Below are positions 1 to 8,835 of a stretch of 64,000 nucleotides of DNA, one piece after another; within the stretch, counting starts at the first letter, position 1; each line of letters begins with the position of its first letter. The notes below the pieces were generated by a model that worked only from the letters and a program-made list of their open reading frames with translations, made no database searches and had not been told where the DNA came from. This stretch comes from Gp1-AA133 sp964641665 (lineage in GTDB: Bacteria; Acidobacteriota; Terriglobia; Terriglobales; Acidobacteriaceae): positions 124,001 through 188,000 of the forward strand of contig CAZXKO010000038.1 in assembly GCA_964641665.1 (NCBI GenBank). The letters run 5' to 3'. A program made the position numbers and the translations under genes.

Positions 1-583
1 GCGTGTCGCGTGTCACTTCGAGGCCGATGAGGCGATAGTGGTTGGCGCCGTTGGCGAAGAACAGTGGTCCGCTGCCACGCGAGGCGAAGACGACCTTCGC
101 CATCATATTTTTGGGAGCGGCACAGTGGAAATCGGGGCGACCGGGAAGCGAGGCCACGCCCGCATAGCAGGGTGTGAGCCTCGTACCTTCCGGCGGCAAG
201 GCGCTGTCGGGCGCGCTGGTGCGAACGATCACCCAGTGCTGGTCATCGCACTTCTTTGCCGGCAGGGTGAATGTGCCGGTGAAGGTGGCACCAGCCTCAA
301 GCGCGATGGTGTCTCCGCAGTTGGCGCTGCTCAGCGCGGCCCTAAATTCGGCAGCTTGTCTTACGGAGATAGTGTGCCCGGGCGCAGGCGAGTCGGCTAA
401 GGAACTCTTCACATAAACGCGGGGCAACTCGGCGGGTCCATCGAAGCCGGGGCGGGAAGGAGCAGGGCCGACCCGACCGGCGCCGGGTTTTCTTGGCGAC
501 GACATCCCTATGGCCGTTAGAGCAACTGTAATCAATACGATAGAGGTTCCCAGGTGCGACCCCGAAGGTGCGTGTGCGGCCAT
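1..583 (-). CDS. Surface beta-helix-type protein, partial (3' end beyond window)
   Basis: This is an open reading frame of about 194 codons that begins at an ATG (complement of 581-583) and runs off the left edge with no stop. The N-terminus has a short polar segment and then a hydrophobic run (about residues 14-27, SIVLITVALTAIG), which looks like a signal peptide or anchor. From about residue 52 (ELPRVYVKSSLAD) it matches, residue for residue over long stretches, the middle of the neighbouring larger protein at 1764-4421, up to the ANGANHYR motif where that protein's beta-helix part begins. Unlike its paralogue it has no Ig-like repeats between signal and core. The function is probably extracellular carbohydrate or surface binding, by analogy only. 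The shaft and C-terminus are not visible. Confidence 0.8.
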   Translation of the reverse strand, partial: MAAHAPSGSHLGTSIVLITVALTAIGMSSPRKPGAGRVGPAPSRPGFDGPAELPRVYVKSSLADSPAPGHTISVRQAAEFRAALSSANCGDTIALEAGATFTGTFTLPAKKCDDQHWVIVRTSAPDSALPPEGTRLTPCYAGVASLPGRPDFHCAAPKNMMAKVVFASRGSGPLFFANGANHYRLIGLEVTRDT

Positions 584-758
584 AACTCGTCCGACCCGAT
601 GATACCACGCTGATTTGAGGGCGGTTTTTGTGGGAGGCACAGGAGTTGCTGAAGTCGGTGCCTGATTTTTCCTCAAGTCCTCGCCTTGACTTGCGTGCCG
701 GCGCTGGGGGCAGTTCGCGGCGCAAATTGCCTCTGCGACATCATGCGGGGGTACATTT

Positions 759-1544
759 TCAGGGCTGAACATCCGGTGTTCGACTCTGCAGTTTCATTAC
801 GACGCAGGTTGCATAGCGTTCCAGGAAAGGCCAGTTCTGGAGGGCCCAATTACTTATACGCCACGGTACCCGGGTCTGCGAACGGAAGGTTCGACGAACC
901 AGAGGCACGATGGGGAGACGGAAAAGACGAACCCCCTGTGCGACGAAGCCCTGCAAAAGTTCATCGAGTTCTGGACGAGTCAGAGGGTGCTCGAAGTCGG
1001 AGATATCCTCATGCGCGGGCAACAAACTGCGAAGACGAGCGTAGCCCGTTGAAAATCGAATGGGTTCATTCAGGATGACGGTTCCGTGCGGGGCGAGAAT
1101 CCTGCGCATCTCCTCGCACACGATGGGGATCTGCAGATGATGGACGAGTGCGATGCAAAAGATGACATCAACGGACTTGTCCGGAAGCCCTGTTTCATAG
1201 GCGGACCTGACTGCCAGGGACGCCTCCAGGCCTGCGTCGGCCAGACGCTTCTGAGCTAGCGCGATCAGGTCGGGCGAGATGTCTAAGCCGACCGTGCGGG
1301 CTCCTCGCCGGACGAGCGGCACCAGGTTTTCGCCAGAGCCACAGCCAAAATCGAGAACGGTCTTGCCGGCGACGTCGCCGAGAAGATGGAAGGCGTACTC
1401 GAGTGGATAGATGGTGTCTGCGGGTGGGGCCAGGTAGCGCTCGACGTCGGAGATGGGATTCACGACGGTCTTGCGGGCTTCAGCGGCGCTGCGTTCAATT
1501 TCCGACTGTTCCTGCTCAGCGATCTGTACCTTCGAATTGGACAT
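759..1544 (-). CDS. Class I SAM-dependent methyltransferase
   Basis: The protein has about 261 residues. SAM-binding motif I (VLDFGCGSGENL) is at about residues 62-73 and is followed by the acidic motif II (VGLDIS). A later motif (DVIFCIALVHHL) and the 'RILAPHGTVILNEP' segment are typical of Methyltransf_11/25-type small-molecule methyltransferases. The frame can be opened upstream to a GTG at 1598, but I chose the ATG at 1544 because a GGGGAGA ribosome-binding site sits 7 bases before it. The substrate cannot be read from sequence. It stands between two surface-protein paralogues and near a polysaccharide region, so a sugar or lipid-linked substrate is possible but unproven. Confidence 0.85.
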   Translation of the reverse strand: MSNSKVQIAEQEQSEIERSAAEARKTVVNPISDVERYLAPPADTIYPLEYAFHLLGDVAGKTVLDFGCGSGENLVPLVRRGARTVGLDISPDLIALAQKRLADAGLEASLAVRSAYETGLPDKSVDVIFCIALVHHLQIPIVCEEMRRILAPHGTVILNEPIRFSTGYARLRSLLPAHEDISDFEHPLTRPELDELLQGFVAQGVRLFRLPIVPLVRRTFRSQTRVPWRISNWALQNWPFLERYATCVVMKLQSRTPDVQP

Positions 1545-1763
1545 TCGGTCTCTCCCCGGTTCTCGTCCCGGGCGAAGAAACTCCCTCGTTAAACTCACAC
1601 TGCCAGCTGGATTTTACATTGGCCTGTTTTCCTTGGCAAAGTGCAGGACTGGAGCCAGATGCCGCTCCGTGTTGGGGCAGAGGGACGCGGCTGAGGGGAA
1701 GTAGGAAACGGCCTTCGCCGGAGGTGAGAGAACCCGCGAGGTCGGAGCCGAGCAACCAATCAT

Positions 1764-4421
1764 CTATTCGATGCCCGCTATGGCAGCGGTGACAGCCGCG
1801 ACATCCGCACCCAGGTCTTTCCCATCGGTCCCCGCACTAATGAAAGGGCTGGCAGGAAGGAGCTGATAGTTTCCGTCGATCGGATTGTCGCTGGTGAACA
1901 GTATGTTCGCGGAGGTCGCCGGGAACGAGTTGCCGGTGGGCCAAGTGGAAGGAGGGGTGCTCTTGGGAAGGCCGATGATTGCGTTGTTGCTGAAATGGTA
2001 GTTGGAAAAACAAGAGTTCAGAACCGCGCTGGGTGACGACAAACCGTAAACGCAGTCCTGCTTTCCACCATCCGCCGTCAGAAAGGGATAAACACCTGCA
2101 TTGGCGATATTGTTCGTGAAGGTGAAGTCGCTCATCTTGGGGTTTGCCCCGAGGTTGTCGCCCACGACCAGGAGCGTTCTGAGCGAGAGCGCGGTCACGT
2201 GATCGATCTTCACGTGCTGCAGAATGGGCGCGTCACCGCTAGCGGAAACCTGCGCCAGAACACCGGCTCCACTATAGGTTGTGCCGTCAAGACCTTCGAA
2301 GATCACATCGTGAATGCTATAGCGCTGGCCGTCGAGGGGAGCGCCCTTGTTGTCGGACATGGCATTGGCGATCTGCATTCCGGAGGCAGTGTTGCGCACG
2401 AGGTTGTAGCGAATGGTGACATCCGTGACCAGGCAGGCAGGACACACGTTGCCGGTGCCGCTAGCCTGGTTCTTGGGGGTGAGCAGGATGGCAAAGCCGA
2501 CCTGGGAAAAGCCTCCCCAGGTATTTTCCAAGATGTTGCCCTCAAGGAGGACGCGCTGCGCGTTTTTGAGTTCAAATAGGTTCTTGACGATGAAAGGATG
2601 GCCGTCGCGGCCGCCGACAAAGTTGGGGCTGCCCTTCATCCAGTTCGCCGGTTTGAACATGTGATTGTGACGGACTTCGATGTCGGTGGGGGCTACAGTG
2701 GCGGCCCCGCCTCCGAAGATGATGGTTTCCGCCGCGCCTTCCATGAAATTGTTGTCGATCTTGTACGGACCCATGGGGTTGCTGCCCAAGCCTCCGGCGA
2801 TGGCTTGCGCGTCGCCACAGGCCCCGCTCGCCGCGACGCAATGGAAATCCGACATGTAGGAATCGACGATCGCCGCATAAGTCGTACCCGACAGCATGAT
2901 GCCGCGCGTCGTCTCGTCCTGCGCGGTTCCATGAATCCAGGAGCGGTCGAAGACGATGTGGTCGGCGGTGCCATCCTTGTCGTTCAGCACGAGGTTGTAG
3001 ACGACGGCGCGGGGCGTGTTACGCGTGATTTCGACCCCCAGGAAACGATAGTGGTTGGCGCCGTTGGCAAAAACGATCGGCCCGCTGCCTTCGCCCGAGA
3101 AGACGATCGCTGACAGAACGTTGCGTGGGGAAGGGCACGAATAGGGAGGTCGCCCGGGAAGGGAAGCTACTCCCGCGTAGCAAGGCGTGAGCCGGTTTCC
3201 TTCGGGAGGCAATGCGCTGTCGGGAGCACTGGTGCGGACGATGATCCAGTGGTTGTCATCGCACTTCTTTGCCGGCAGGGTGAATGTGCCGGTAAAGGTT
3301 GCGCCAGCCTTGAGCGTAATGGTGTCGCCACACTTGGCTGAGTTGAGTGTGGGCTGCAAGCCGGCGCTGGCGGTCACGGCGTGAGTGACGCCGGGAGCCG
3401 GAGTATCGGCCAATGAACTCTTGACGTAGACACGAGGCAGTTCCGCGGAGCCGTCGAAGTCACTGATGTTAGATGGGGAGACGTTGATCGAGAACTTATG
3501 CGAGACGCTTTGGCTGGAAGCGTCACTGACGGAGGCCGTAAAAGACGATATGCCGGCTTGGAGGGCGAGTCCCTGGATCGTGCCATCGGCAGCGAGTTCG
3601 ATCCCGGAGGGCAAGGACCCGGAAGCCACTTTCCACTGAAAGGGCGCTTTCCCGCCGGACGCGTGAAGAGCGACGTTGTATGGAACGCCCTCGGTCGCTT
3701 CGGGAAGGCTGGTGCTGCTTACGGCCAGGGTTGAAGAAGACTGGGTGGAAGGGCTGACGGTGATGGTTGCGGCACCCTGCTTGCTGGGATCGGCTTTACT
3801 GGTCGCGGTCAACTGGATCGTGGCGGATGTGTTGGCAATGGGGGCGATGAAAAGGCCCATCGAAGTAATGGTGCCGGCGCTCACGGACCAAGTGACCGCA
3901 GGATTGCTGGCATTCGACACGACGGCCGAAAACTGATGGGCCGCGCCCGGGGCGAGGTTCACGCTAGTGGGTGAAACTGCCACCTCGACCGAGGGAGTGA
4001 CGACGGGAGCCTTCACCGTGATCGAAAACCTCTGCGTGCCCGCAGCATTGCCAGCCTGGTCAGCGACGAAGATCGTGAACTTGTAGGCGCCTGCGGTCTT
4101 CGGGGTGCCGGAGATCGATCCAGAGTGGGCGCTCATGGTGAGTCCCGGGGGAAGCTGGCCCATTTTAGTGGTGAAGTTGTAGGGAGCGGTTCCTCCGCTA
4201 ACGGCGATCGCGGCGCTGTAGGTGTGGCCAAGGGTGGCTACCGGCAGACTCGCCGAAATGGCGATGGGTTGCGTCGCGCCGGCCGAGTTCAGCAGGGCAC
4301 AGCCTGTGTTCGCAATGGAAAAGGCCAGGATCAACCCAAGGCAAAGATAAAAGCTGCAAGGGAACTGAGTGGTGGGGAAGCTGGGCCGTACTCTGGGTTG
4401 GGGGCAAACCAGGGTAAACAT
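1764..4421 (-). CDS. Ig-like domain / right-handed beta-helix surface lipoprotein
   Basis: The product has 885 residues. It starts with a basic/hydrophobic signal segment ending in a lipobox-like ANTGC, suggesting export and lipid attachment. Next come a putative Ig (He_PIG-like) domain (GHTYSAAIAVSGGTAPYNF), a Big_2-like domain (SPTSVNLAPGAAHQFSAVVS) and a second He_PIG-like domain (GVPYNVALHASGGKAPFQW). A conserved cap (ELPRVYVKSSLAD) leads into a long parallel beta-helix rich in DHIVFDRSWIHG-type turns. Such proteins bind or cleave polysaccharides, but no catalytic residues are recognisable. The frame opens at a TTG (4445); the ATG at 4421 is preferred because GAGGA lies 8 bases upstream. 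It is a paralogue of the partial protein at the left edge. Confidence 0.8.
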   Translation of the reverse strand: MFTLVCPQPRVRPSFPTTQFPCSFYLCLGLILAFSIANTGCALLNSAGATQPIAISASLPVATLGHTYSAAIAVSGGTAPYNFTTKMGQLPPGLTMSAHSGSISGTPKTAGAYKFTIFVADQAGNAAGTQRFSITVKAPVVTPSVEVAVSPTSVNLAPGAAHQFSAVVSNASNPAVTWSVSAGTITSMGLFIAPIANTSATIQLTATSKADPSKQGAATITVSPSTQSSSTLAVSSTSLPEATEGVPYNVALHASGGKAPFQWKVASGSLPSGIELAADGTIQGLALQAGISSFTASVSDASSQSVSHKFSINVSPSNISDFDGSAELPRVYVKSSLADTPAPGVTHAVTASAGLQPTLNSAKCGDTITLKAGATFTGTFTLPAKKCDDNHWIIVRTSAPDSALPPEGNRLTPCYAGVASLPGRPPYSCPSPRNVLSAIVFSGEGSGPIVFANGANHYRFLGVEITRNTPRAVVYNLVLNDKDGTADHIVFDRSWIHGTAQDETTRGIMLSGTTYAAIVDSYMSDFHCVAASGACGDAQAIAGGLGSNPMGPYKIDNNFMEGAAETIIFGGGAATVAPTDIEVRHNHMFKPANWMKGSPNFVGGRDGHPFIVKNLFELKNAQRVLLEGNILENTWGGFSQVGFAILLTPKNQASGTGNVCPACLVTDVTIRYNLVRNTASGMQIANAMSDNKGAPLDGQRYSIHDVIFEGLDGTTYSGAGVLAQVSASGDAPILQHVKIDHVTALSLRTLLVVGDNLGANPKMSDFTFTNNIANAGVYPFLTADGGKQDCVYGLSSPSAVLNSCFSNYHFSNNAIIGLPKSTPPSTWPTGNSFPATSANILFTSDNPIDGNYQLLPASPFISAGTDGKDLGADVAAVTAAIAGIE

Positions 4422-4478
4422 CACACCGTCCTCGAACAGGATCAATCAGGACTCGGTGTTTCGAATCCTAATTACAAG

Positions 4479-4490
4479 ACTGTAAACAGT
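4479..4490. promoter_or_regulatory. Perfect 12-bp palindrome ACTGTAAACAGT upstream of beta-helix gene
   Basis: The palindrome lies 58 bases upstream of the ATG at 4421, in the short A+T-richer gap before the Nudix gene. Position and symmetry suit an operator for a dimeric repressor. No matching second copy was seen, so the role is inferred. Confidence 0.3.
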
Positions 4491-4655
4491 AACGACTTGC
4501 GTACATAGATAACTGTAGGGCAATGACCCGTCGAGACACGGAAGTACATTTTTGTGGTTTTTGTCGACTGGAAGGTAACGACCGAAAAAGGGGCTCGCTC
4601 CGAAAACGGCGCTCCGCACGGGGTTTCAGGCGCGTCTGAGAGGGGAAGGGGTCCT

Positions 4656-5303
4656 TTAGCGGCGTTTTCTCGCGGGAGCTGCCGCCCTGGTTCTGCCCGC
4701 GATTTCGCGCGCGTTCTCGATGGTGAAATGCACTTTCTGCAGGGCATCGGGAGCGCTGGCCCCGTTCCGGGAGCGCTGGATGCGCAGCAGGGCCCGGTCG
4801 ACCACGCGAGCGAGTTCGGAGCTATAGTCCGGCGTCCGGTCCTGCCGCAAGCGCCGCTTGGCCTTGTCGGCCGTGAACCAGGTGGGATTGCGATCCGATT
4901 CCTGGGGCGGTCCCAGCCACAACACCTCACACAGATGAGCGTTGACGGCGATCTCTGGAGTTGCCGCGTCTGCGGGGTTACCACGCTTACGCCGCACGTA
5001 GCGGGTGAACGAGGCCTCTTCCATCCGGCCATGAACTCCGGCTTCTTCGAAGGCTTCGAGGGCGGCGGCCTGGGCGTGAGTCAGGCCCGGTTCGGCGCTG
5101 CCTTTGGGAAACGTCCAGCGCCCGCCACGCGTCTGCACCAGCAGAAATTCGATGCTGCCTCCGCGAACCCGGTAGCACACCGCGGCGACCTGCTCGCAGC
5201 CGCGCATCCGGCGCAGCTGTGAGGGCGCAATAAACTTGGTGGACGGCTGATAGCTTCGGGGACGGGACCAGCCGGTGATCAGACGCCATTCTCCAGCGCT
5301 CAT
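4656..5303 (-). CDS. Nudix hydrolase
   Basis: The product has 215 residues. The Nudix fold is recognised by the GGRWTFPKGSAEPG strand-loop followed by the helix ending EAFEEAGV, at about residues 60-90. Against the consensus GX5EX7REUXEEXGU, the first Glu and the Arg are both Leu, while the metal-binding Glu residues of the LEAFEEAG core remain. It is therefore a divergent but probably metal-binding Nudix box, closest in style to the diadenosine/diphosphoinositol polyphosphate group. The substrate is unknown. The C-terminal 40 residues are basic (RTRAAAPARKRR). There is no clear ribosome-binding site. The gene lies upstream of, and in the same direction as, the beta-helix protein gene. Confidence 0.8.
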   Translation of the reverse strand: MSAGEWRLITGWSRPRSYQPSTKFIAPSQLRRMRGCEQVAAVCYRVRGGSIEFLLVQTRGGRWTFPKGSAEPGLTHAQAAALEAFEEAGVHGRMEEASFTRYVRRKRGNPADAATPEIAVNAHLCEVLWLGPPQESDRNPTWFTADKAKRRLRQDRTPDYSSELARVVDRALLRIQRSRNGASAPDALQKVHFTIENAREIAGRTRAAAPARKRR

Positions 5304-5483
5304 AACACTAGAGTGCGGGATACGTCGCGGTTCTGACTAGAGCACAGCTTGGTTCGTGTGTGACTTTCAGGGGATGATCTCGGGATTAGTGCGCTGCGAC
5401 CCGAAGCCTACGGGCCACCGAACTAGCTGCGGGAATCCGCGTACATACTTGCGTGTCAATACCGTGAGGAGACAGTATTTTCA

Positions 5484-5864
5484 GTGGCCGCAGCCCGGCC
5501 GCGAGGGATGGCTCGCTTGGAAAACTGGTATTGTCTGCGCTGCAATCAGGAACTGGAGAGCAAACACAAATCGGTGGCGGTCTACATGTTCGCGCAGACT
5601 GTGGGCATCAAGCCACGGCAAAAGTCCACCGCCCAGCGAATTTGTTTCTGCCCGCAATGTTCTGTCTCGCTGGCCATGGGGCCTCCGCCGGAAGGCGCTT
5701 TGAACATCGCTGCTTGGAACATGATCCGCGACCTGGTCGGCGCCGACCCGGCTCTGAACCAGGCGGCATGGGACAGCCTACGGGGAATTGTAGGTTCGTT
5801 GCCCAGTGGCGATGCCGACACCGGTCCTCGTCCCGCCGTGGGCGGCGCGTACTTCGAGTTCTGA
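5484..5864 (+). CDS. Small Cys-rich (zinc-ribbon-like) protein of unknown function
   Basis: The product has 126 residues and no recognised family. Two CxxC knuckles (CLRCN at about 17-21 and CPQCS at about 55-59) are spaced like a zinc ribbon, and a helical C-terminal half follows. The frame opens with a GTG at 5484, with GAGGAGA 11-12 bases upstream. An in-frame ATG at 5508 is an alternative that keeps both Cys pairs. The gene stands alone, convergent with the glycosyltransferase gene that ends at 5946. Coding status is supported by the paired CxxC motifs and the ribosome-binding site, not by a family match. Confidence 0.55.
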   Translation: MAAARPRGMARLENWYCLRCNQELESKHKSVAVYMFAQTVGIKPRQKSTAQRICFCPQCSVSLAMGPPPEGALNIAAWNMIRDLVGADPALNQAAWDSLRGIVGSLPSGDADTGPRPAVGGAYFEF

Positions 5865-5945
5865 TGGAGCTGTTTGAGAGCCGTCTGACTCGCTAGGACG
5901 TTGAAATTTTTCAAGGGCCTGCGGGAAGCGGGCTTCTGGTGCATG

Positions 5946-7196
5946 CTAGGTCCTCGCCGTTGTCGTCAGCGCGCTGGGAGCAGCTTGTCCGCCGGAGGCT
6001 CCGTCGATCACCTTCTGAAGAACCTCCACGAAACGCTCCGTAATGACAGACCAATCGTATTGCCGGGCCGTTGCCGCTGCCGCTGCTTCGTAACGGCGCC
6101 GGAGCTCCGCATCCTGTAACAACTGGATGATCGCAGCGGCGAAAGCCGCAGGTGTGTCTTCGAGCAGGATGTCACGACCGTGCTGCACGTCGAGTCCCTC
6201 GGCGCCGACGGTAGTGGAAACGGTAGCCTTGCCCATCGCCATGCCTTCATAGATCTTGATGCGGGTACCCCCGCCGATCCTTAACGGGACCACGACGACC
6301 GCGGCTTCGCGCAGGTGCTCGACGATCGACGGCACCGTACCCGTCACCTCCACCGAAGCGGAAGCGAGTTTCTTCACGCGTGGGTCAGGATCGCGGCCGA
6401 TGATGCGGAAGCGCGCGGCGGGGATCTGGGCCAGCACCAGGGGCCAGATTTCGTGGCAGAAGAACTCGACGCCGTCGATGTTCGGCCTCCAATCCATCGA
6501 CCCGGTGAAGACCACCAGGGCGCTGGACGGGCGGGCGTTGGGATCGTACCGGTACTTGCTGAGATCGACCCCGGTGGGAACTACGCTGATGCGGGAGGGA
6601 TTGACCATGGCGCTCATCGCCTGGCGGTCCGTTTCCGAAACGGCAATTACGTGATGGAAGCGGCGGACCTGCTCGTGTTCGAAGCGCCGCATCTTGGCGT
6701 ATTCGACTTTCGCCACGGACCGGTCGAGCCACTTCTCTTCGAATTCCGCCCTGCGCTGCCAGAGAACGCTCTCCACGTTGTGCTGGAACAGAATGGTAGG
6801 GGTGGCCAGGCGATCGGGGAAGTTCAGTGTGCTGGAGAGAAAATCACAGACGGCGACATCGAAGCGCCGCTGCGGCATCCAGCCGCGCAAGAGTTCTTGG
6901 ACCTGAGGCGCCGCGAACTGACTGACGGCGTACGGAGCATGCAGAGGCAGACGCCGCAAATAGTCGACATAGCGCGCCAGGGGTGACGAAGGTCGCTTCG
7001 AGGTGGGAACAGAAACCGTACCGGGCAGATGACCTAGAACTTCGCGCTCGTAGGCCTCATCGCGCTCGCCGCCGTAGTACGAGAGGTACGTCAGTTCCTG
7101 CGTCGCGGTGAGATGGCGCAGGATGTTGTAAGTGCGCAGCTTGCCGCCCGTGTCGAGCGGAAGCAGCTTGCCGGGCTTGACCCAGAGAATCTTCAC
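5946..7196 (-). CDS. Glycosyltransferase family 4 protein
   Basis: The product has 416 residues with the two Rossmann domains of a GT-B glycosyltransferase. The N-terminal domain begins MKILWVKPGKLLPLDTGGKL. The C-terminal domain has FTGSMDWRPNIDG and PLRIGGGTRIKIYEGMAMGK, the latter being the nucleotide-sugar binding E-x7-E-like segment of GT4. It resembles the sugar transferase associated with exosortase/PEP-CTERM exopolysaccharide loci, though no exosortase is visible here. Translation starts at a GTG (7196) 6 bases after the dehydrogenase stop at 7203, so the two genes are probably one operon. It likely adds a sugar to a lipid-linked exopolysaccharide intermediate on the cytoplasmic face. 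Confidence 0.88.
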   Translation of the reverse strand: MKILWVKPGKLLPLDTGGKLRTYNILRHLTATQELTYLSYYGGERDEAYEREVLGHLPGTVSVPTSKRPSSPLARYVDYLRRLPLHAPYAVSQFAAPQVQELLRGWMPQRRFDVAVCDFLSSTLNFPDRLATPTILFQHNVESVLWQRRAEFEEKWLDRSVAKVEYAKMRRFEHEQVRRFHHVIAVSETDRQAMSAMVNPSRISVVPTGVDLSKYRYDPNARPSSALVVFTGSMDWRPNIDGVEFFCHEIWPLVLAQIPAARFRIIGRDPDPRVKKLASASVEVTGTVPSIVEHLREAAVVVVPLRIGGGTRIKIYEGMAMGKATVSTTVGAEGLDVQHGRDILLEDTPAAFAAAIIQLLQDAELRRRYEAAAAATARQYDWSVITERFVEVLQKVIDGASGGQAAPSALTTTART

Positions 7197-7202
7197 AGGC
7201 GC

Positions 7203-8528
7203 CTACCAGCACATGCCTTCGTAGGGCCCGGTCGTCTCGATGCGGCGGGCTTTCTCAAGGTTGACGAGGTCGATCACGACTTGGCCGGGCCGGATCTGGC
7301 GGCTCAAAGTGGCCCTGTCGATGCCCCTGGTGCCGATCACGACGACCTCCGCTTGCGCCAGCGCAGTCTCGAGATCCGGGCAGAGCAGTGAGCCGATGTG
7401 AGGGATGACCTCCTCGATGTACTGGCGGTTCGAACCGATGAGCTGGCCGAGAGAAACGTTGTCGTCCCAAATCTTGAGATCGCGGCCCTCGCCCAGCAGG
7501 CGCTTGGCGAGTTGCACCTGGGGACTTTCACGCAAATCGTCGGTGGCGGCTTTGAAGCTCAGCCCGAGCAGCGCGATTTTCTTCATGCCGGTGCCGAGTA
7601 CCATTTCGACGGCCCGCTCCAGGTGCTCCTCGTTGCTCGGCATGATCGATTGGAACAGCGGCAGGTTCAAGTCCAGCTCTTTGGCGCGGTAGTTCAGGGC
7701 ACGCACATCTTTCGGAAGGCACGAACCGCCGAACGCAAATCCCGGCTTCAGGTAGGTGGGTGAGATATTGAGCTTGGTGTCGGCAGTGAAGATTTCGACC
7801 ACCGATTCGGCGTCGACTCCCATCTCTTTCGCCAACGTGCCGATTTCATTGGCGAATGACACTTTCACGGCGTGCCATGCGTTACAGACATACTTCGTCA
7901 TCTCCGCGGAGCGGAACGAAGTCTCGAAGATTCGTCCCGGCGCCCACTTGTAGATCGCGCGCAGCAAGCCGCTGTGGTAGGGGTCGCCGGCGCCGATGAT
8001 CGTCATCGCGGGCTCTAGGAAGTCGGACACCGCGGTGCCTTCGCGCATGAATTCGGGATTCACACAAACACCGAAGTCCTTACCCATTTTCTTCCCGCTG
8101 GCTTTTTCCAGCGCGGGGATGACAATTGTCTCGGCCGTACCCGGCAGAACTGTGCTGCGCAGGACGACCAAATGAAACGCGTCTTTTTTCTTCAGCACCT
8201 TGCCAATGGCGTGGCAGACGGGTTCGATGCTCCCCAGGTCGAGTTTGCCGTTGCGCAGGCTGGGCGTGCCCACGCACAGGAAAGAGATTTCGGAATTCAT
8301 GACAGCGGTTTCGGAATCGGAAGTGGCGTCCAACCGCTGGGCTTTGTGCGCATCGGAAATGAGGGTGCCCACCCGGGGTTCGACGATCGGGCTGCGCCCC
8401 GCCGCCATCGCTTCTACCTTAGTGGGACTAAGGTCGACGCCGATAACGTTGTGTCCCATGTGCGCAAGGCAGGCCGCTGTCACGGTGCCGACATATCCAA
8501 GACCGAAGACGCTAATCGAACGGCTCAT
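7203..8528 (-). CDS. UDP-glucose/GDP-mannose 6-dehydrogenase family (AlgD-like)
   Basis: The product has 441 residues. An N-terminal NAD-binding GLGYVGTVTAACLA motif is followed by the central domain and the catalytic-Cys motif GGSCLPKDVRAL, at about residue 268. The C-terminal nucleotide-sugar domain contains LLGLSFKAATDDLRESP. The catalytic loop and the ending EGMCW are closer to GDP-mannose 6-dehydrogenase (AlgD) than to typical UDP-glucose dehydrogenase, so the product may be GDP-mannuronate, but UDP-glucuronate cannot be excluded. It oxidises the C6 alcohol of a nucleotide sugar in two NAD+-dependent steps and supplies a uronic acid precursor. It is the first gene of a two-gene operon divergent from the GT4 gene at 8836. 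Confidence 0.88.
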   Translation of the reverse strand: MSRSISVFGLGYVGTVTAACLAHMGHNVIGVDLSPTKVEAMAAGRSPIVEPRVGTLISDAHKAQRLDATSDSETAVMNSEISFLCVGTPSLRNGKLDLGSIEPVCHAIGKVLKKKDAFHLVVLRSTVLPGTAETIVIPALEKASGKKMGKDFGVCVNPEFMREGTAVSDFLEPAMTIIGAGDPYHSGLLRAIYKWAPGRIFETSFRSAEMTKYVCNAWHAVKVSFANEIGTLAKEMGVDAESVVEIFTADTKLNISPTYLKPGFAFGGSCLPKDVRALNYRAKELDLNLPLFQSIMPSNEEHLERAVEMVLGTGMKKIALLGLSFKAATDDLRESPQVQLAKRLLGEGRDLKIWDDNVSLGQLIGSNRQYIEEVIPHIGSLLCPDLETALAQAEVVVIGTRGIDRATLSRQIRPGQVVIDLVNLEKARRIETTGPYEGMCW

Positions 8529-8835
8529 GCGAGTTGGTCGTCCCTTTCAGCAAACGGTAAATGACAATGGATTTCAGTTGAATCTCTGAGTCACCCGAGC
8601 CTTCACGCCGAAGTGTCCGCGCCCCCCGGCGGGTGTTCGCTTCCCAGGCCTAACATTCGGTGCGTGAATCACATACGAGGGCTCTCGCCGACGCCAGTCA
8701 GACCCGGGTGATTCCATTCTCTGTGGCCGCAAACATCCGCTACTATTTAACACGCAGGGGGTAAGCTTTGGAAAGGACATTGCTCCACTCTTTAGTAACT
8801 AAGTCGAAGCTTTTCAATAGGATGACATCGGTACA
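8529..8835. promoter_or_regulatory. Divergent intergenic region of the exopolysaccharide block
   Basis: These 307 bases separate the AlgD-like gene (leftward) from the GT4 gene (rightward), so both promoters must lie here. The right half is A+T-richer and holds the palindrome TTAGTAACTAA at 8792-8802, 34 bases before the ATG at 8836. No convincing sigma-70 hexamer pair could be fixed by eye. No gene is seen. Confidence 0.4.
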
